A DNA stretch of 33,690 nt from Chloroflexota bacterium (GTDB lineage: Bacteria > Chloroflexota > Dehalococcoidia > Dehalococcoidales > JAUVZV01). Shown here in pieces: positions 32,942-33,690 of this stretch (the stretch's first letter is position 1; every line of letters begins with the position of its first letter). The stretch spans positions 1 to 33,690 of the forward strand of contig JAUVZV010000005.1 of assembly GCA_030602375.1 (NCBI GenBank), in the 5' to 3' direction. A model generated the notes under the pieces. That model ran no database searches and was not told the DNA's origin. It saw only the letters and a program-made list of their open reading frames with translations. Position numbers and translations under genes: made by a program.

Positions 32942-33690
32942 TCAAGTAGCTGTCTTATCCTGACCTGCCTCGTGCTCCTGGATAAGTTTTTCACCATACT
33001 CAAGTAGGAGCCGGGCTTGCTCCGGGGGATATTTGGACTCAAAGTAGGCTTTTAGTGCATTAAGGGGAGTTATCTCTTCACTGGTCAGATTACCCAGCCT
33101 TGAGCGTGCCTCCCGCTTAATATCCTTGGCAATGACAAAAAAGTAGGCTTCCTTTAATGCACTGCGGATATCACTATCCCTAAGCTGAGCCTCTAATTCT
33201 GCTGGCAAGCTAATGTTCAACCGTACAATGGCGTCTTTCACCCTGTCTTCTTGCTCTAAAATTGCGCTGAGCACAGCTTGGGTAGGGTTACTCTCAACTG
33301 AGTCAATATTGACATCAATGGTCAGAAAGCAGCGCCCATTAACCTTGCTAAATTCAAAAGAAACCTCTCTCCTACCCGCCTCGCCGTCAGTTTTTATCTC
33401 CACTATATAGAAGCCCTTCTCGTCTTCCTCCTCGCTAAAATCCAACTTTTCCAAGCTGCCACAGTAGAGTACAGGTGGATTAGAGGCTAGGACCTGATGT
33501 TTATGAATATGACCCAAGGCGATATAGTCAAAAGTAGGATTTTGGATATTACCTAGTAGTAATGTCGGCTCCTGCCCAATGCTCTCTCTCCCTTCTGAGC
33601 CTACCTTGGCACCAGAAACCCAGACATGGGCGGCTAGTATGGATGGTAATTTGGGGTCAATTTTCAAGGCCTGGGCAGCAATAATATCGG
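32942..33690 (-). CDS. sbcD: SbcD-like exonuclease subunit, 3' part only
   Basis: The reading frame is open to the right edge, so the N-terminal metal motifs lie outside the window. The visible part contains DIIAAQALKIDPKLPSILAA, a central AAHVWVSGA, and DYIALGHIHKHQV, the last phosphoesterase motif of the Mre11/SbcD fold with its His metal ligands. NPPVLYCGSLEKLDFSEE follows, then the capping domain. The C-terminal region is rich in Glu and Lys helices that would contact SbcC. SbcCD degrades DNA hairpins and double-strand ends. A TTG at 33667 is not the true start. Confidence 0.87.
   Translation of the reverse strand, partial: DIIAAQALKIDPKLPSILAAHVWVSGAKVGSEGRESIGQEPTLLLGNIQNPTFDYIALGHIHKHQVLASNPPVLYCGSLEKLDFSEEEDEKGFYIVEIKTDGEAGRREVSFEFSKVNGRCFLTIDVNIDSVESNPTQAVLSAILEQEDRVKDAIVRLNISLPAELEAQLRDSDIRSALKEAYFFVIAKDIKREARSRLGNLTSEEITPLNALKAYFESKYPPEQARLLLEYGEKLIQEHEAGQDKTAT

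Overview
The window reads like a chromosomal segment of an anaerobic, uncultivated bacterium, most likely a Dehalococcoidia-type member of the Chloroflexota. That placement is inference. It rests on the mix of a TRAP transporter, a soluble fumarate-reductase-like module, a class I two-subunit fumarase, a tubulin/FtsZ-like protein that is not FtsZ, a corrinoid/ferredoxin protein of the HgcA/HgcB type, and frequent TTG, GTG and even rarer start codons. No phage, insertion sequence or CRISPR array was seen. Gene density is high and no stretch over 300 bases lacks a gene.

Layout. 1-1500: 5' end of a PflX-like radical SAM gene, a small basic protein, ribonuclease III, and a divergent tRNA-Gln/tRNA-Glu pair with its own promoter and terminator. 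1549-6041: a membrane methyltransferase-like protein, an HtpX protease carrying an EF-hand-like loop, a metallo-beta-lactamase-fold hydrolase of alkylsulfatase type and an MFS transporter. 6021-9694 (minus strand): a five-gene operon, in transcription order SAM methyltransferase, fused HgcA-HgcB-like protein, nine-cysteine metallothionein-like protein, asparagine-synthase-like ATPase with a zinc ribbon, and Dph6-like ATPase. 9817-13215: a TRAP transporter (binding protein, then fused QM permease) behind a near-consensus promoter. 13241-16073: a short-chain dehydrogenase, a YbhB/PEBP protein and the tubulin/FtsZ-like GTPase. 16173-25176: a C4-acid operon with sucC, sucD, fumarase alpha, FrdB-like, FrdA-like, HdrC-like Fe-S protein, acyl-CoA dehydrogenase, fumarase beta and nadB. 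25218-29023: cutA, a MoaD/ThiS-like carrier, hypoxanthine phosphoribosyltransferase, adenine deaminase and another phosphoribosyltransferase. 28998-33690 (minus): GyrI-like domain protein, UPF0182 membrane protein, TrmO-like protein and the 3' part of sbcD.

How it fits together. The C4 block can interconvert succinyl-CoA, succinate, fumarate and malate, with electrons carried through Fe-S proteins rather than an encoded membrane anchor; NadB at its end could use fumarate as acceptor. The TRAP system next door would import a carboxylate or similar anion. Adenine deaminase and Hpt together turn adenine into IMP.

The most unusual locus is 6021-9694: an HgcAB-type corrinoid/ferredoxin fusion co-transcribed with a methyltransferase and a metallothionein-like protein. 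Its cap-helix motif differs from that of known mercury methylators, so it may be a related methyl-transfer system with another substrate rather than mercury methylation itself.
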